Under the pieces are notes generated by a model that saw only the letters and a program-made list of their open reading frames with translations, did no database searches and had not been told where the DNA came from. Positions 6,201 to 6,420 of a stretch of DNA of 6,420 bases are shown in pieces. The DNA comes from Desulfocapsa sp. Lineage in GTDB: Bacteria; Desulfobacterota; Desulfobulbia; Desulfobulbales; Desulfocapsaceae. Within the stretch, counting starts at the first letter, position 1. The number at the start of each line of letters is the position of its first letter. The DNA lies in the NCBI GenBank assembly GCA_030638765.1, contig DAOWDZ010000097.1:1-6420 (forward strand). The letters run 5' to 3'. The position numbers and the translations under genes were made by a program.

Positions 6201-6420
6201 GGGCATTGCCGATGGTAAAGGGCCGTTTGGTTTATGGGGTGATTACAAATCATTTGCAGATTCGAATGGGACGGGCAGTTCCGGCATATCAAATACAGCA
6301 GATGGCTCCGGTACATCAGGAACAGCAGGTAGTTCCGATACATTAGGCATAGCAGGTGGCTCCGGCACATCAGGAACAGCGGGTAGTTCCAGCGCATCAG
6401 ACGCAGCAGGTAGCTCTGGT
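3241..6420 (+). CDS. Large modular exported protein, partial (open at right edge)
   Basis: One frame runs from the ATG at 3241 to the window end without a stop: 1060 residues, C-terminus missing. Residues 1-26 form a Sec signal peptide (KYGKLI, hydrophobic core, then VTLSSAA), cleaved near Ala25/Ala26. About 45-200 is an alpha-helical domain. About 200-300 is strongly coiled-coil-like, rich in Gln, Glu and Lys (VQKQKTVALTRQVEKEKRRL). More charged helices run to about 600. CPTC follows at 604-607. About 720-800 is an Ala/Ser/Val-rich amphipathic helix region. About 811-841 is an uncharged Gly/Ala segment containing GGAACVATGGLACVALG. A Gly-rich, mildly basic region follows to about 1000, then 9-residue Ser/Gly/Thr/Ala repeats from 1013. 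Only four cysteines occur, in two pairs. No family is recognised. The architecture fits a surface or fibre protein, or a toxin-like effector whose hydrophobic part precedes a C-terminal domain beyond the window; the data do not decide. It is coupled to the membrane protein gene and lies downstream of a Tad platform gene, making it a candidate cargo. Confidence 0.92.
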   Translation, partial: MKYGKLIISWMTLLVFFFQVTLSSAAISGASGVRPLQTQNLDGIRYDRDVSAREKVLIDAFLTSITLQVPLYRTLFLSQTEINTRLQLASEMWEKLFVQYPNLKKHESALQSTLSYMLDEGVPLEARLSASFSVTSFPYDNKVGQTSQNQKVADGLMATARELQSVYGLIDRTFETKTLFLLRYTALTAMILEEEQKTAISSQDTDKLRTHLTDLLESLSELENIQGEFDTAKAVYQTEAQKYNASSAQNYLVQKQKTVALTRQVEKEKRRLQRLGDQNSIRHAEFLEEIESILDRKLNIVPSGLDLDKESQSEGNTFLYLPNDLLSTKATKKLAKRYLTINKQLVRATLERFSDTSDFRKKMDYAMASFGQQAHYQEQLGNIAASSSTDVIKYDAGRIKVIQEDIEQNFNNLSNIIGKLEKFETSFDGKLIEEIIHSKSASSSIMEGNILLESLVQTGKDLNDLKSQLDALSALFVEEVEQEFSLTDKSPVVADLLDANDLFTTELKELNEFFAQFDESLQGDQQKIDELKILAKNILLTAQKQYQVTNAEVDSLLKKQEQPHQLKQSLLLETLNALTNKEKLIASITSFFDNNPAQETIDKCPTCFQSSQIWTDMQSMGDSLLTTLEQISNLQGMSELFNSEIKDDYLFGKLLFEVGERLQLLPELILHEQSIDVVYGIGNNSFFIKGIGNPAVLGLSQVNYSNDRFLTPSYIGGFGFASAWNSISDAASSVGSVASNVVSSAVETAQNTAASVVSGAHAVGGFVKSGASRAIQTSRAIAESVATSSVGIVIGNVGKELFLNDDGSVSILKVGGLVLGGAACVATGGLACVALGVGLAADVGKGFVESSDMSRADKDAWKLGISVASFVTGGAINIASASGALKNISHLGKIQQVKAVVKGMSDFVKGSGGLKTAIAFLGLGGDDLGNFLKGGVWKGGMTSIRKGLNMVRNGQMDGLAGLTRMLRPSNGLRDAIGAVVGAVKMGVGIADGKGPFGLWGDYKSFADSNGTGSSGISNTADGSGTSGTAGSSDTLGIAGGSGTSGTAGSSSASDAAGSSG
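5572..5590. repeat. Short inverted repeat with one bulged base in the large exported protein gene
   Basis: TCTCGGGCAA is followed directly by TTGCCGAGA. The arms pair over 9 bases apart from one extra G in the left arm. It sits in coding sequence for TSRAIAES. A structural or regulatory role is not supported; it is recorded as a sequence fact. Confidence 0.5.
6277..6420 (+). repeat. 27-bp tandem repeats encoding 9-residue Ser/Gly/Thr/Ala units, continuing past the edge
   Basis: Five full units (starting at 6277, 6304, 6331, 6358, 6385) and the start of a sixth at 6412 keep the frame of the large exported protein. Protein units read SSGISNTAD, GSGTSGTAG, SSDTLGIAG, GSGTSGTAG and SSSASDAAG. 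Units 2 and 4 are identical in protein and differ at 2 of 27 bases, both silent, which suggests a 54-bp higher-order period of S-start and G-start units. Codons here favour TCC, ACA, TCA and GCA, whereas the Gly/Ala-rich region just upstream leans to GGT and GCT, consistent with local repeat expansion. Low-complexity repeats like this usually form a flexible linker or extended stalk. Total copy number is unknown because the window ends inside the array. Confidence 0.9.

Noticed and set aside
5565..6397. Reverse-strand open frames at 5565-5903, 5922-6206 and 6188-6397
   Set aside because: They are antisense to the long exported-protein frame. Their Pro/Ala/Thr or Leu/Tyr/Cys/Arg composition mirrors Gly/Ser/Ala codons and the tandem repeats, and no ribosome binding sites or protein motifs support them.

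Overview
The window is a moderately AT-rich stretch from what looks like a Gram-negative bacterium. It holds Shine-Dalgarno-led genes, two Sec-type signal peptides and a Tad/type II secretion inner-membrane protein. The lineage cannot be fixed from sequence alone; a Desulfobacterota or other proteobacterial-like source is a low-confidence guess. All four genes lie on the + strand and are packed tightly, with gaps of 17 and 11 bases and then a 1-base overlap. They read as the interior of one operon that continues past both edges. No RNA genes, insertion sequences, CRISPR arrays, convincing promoters or terminators are visible.

Layout: (1) 43-1260 encodes a TadB-like inner-membrane platform protein (T2SSF domain) with TPR repeats inserted between its second and third membrane helices. 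(2) 1278-2354 encodes an exported transglutaminase-like cysteine enzyme with an intact Cys-His-Asp triad and a probable DUF3857-like N-terminal region. (3) 2366-3241 encodes an unrecognised protein with a two-helix membrane hairpin. (4) 3241-6420 is a very long reading frame open at the right edge (1060 codons so far). It encodes an exported modular protein: signal peptide, long alpha-helical/coiled-coil body, a CPTC motif, an Ala/Ser/Val then Gly/Ala-rich hydrophobic part, and finally 27-bp (9-residue) Ser/Gly/Thr/Ala tandem repeats cut by the window end. A search limited to closed ORFs would miss this gene.

Working model (inference): this is a divergent Tad-like secretion locus. The TadB-like protein would belong to a membrane assembly platform. 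Its TPR insert is predicted to be periplasmic and may do the job of the separate TPR protein TadD. The transglutaminase-like enzyme would process or crosslink an exported partner, and the large repeat-bearing protein is the obvious candidate cargo, surface structure or effector. The most unusual items are the TPR insertion in TadB, the giant modular exported protein, and its co-transcription with a papain-fold enzyme.
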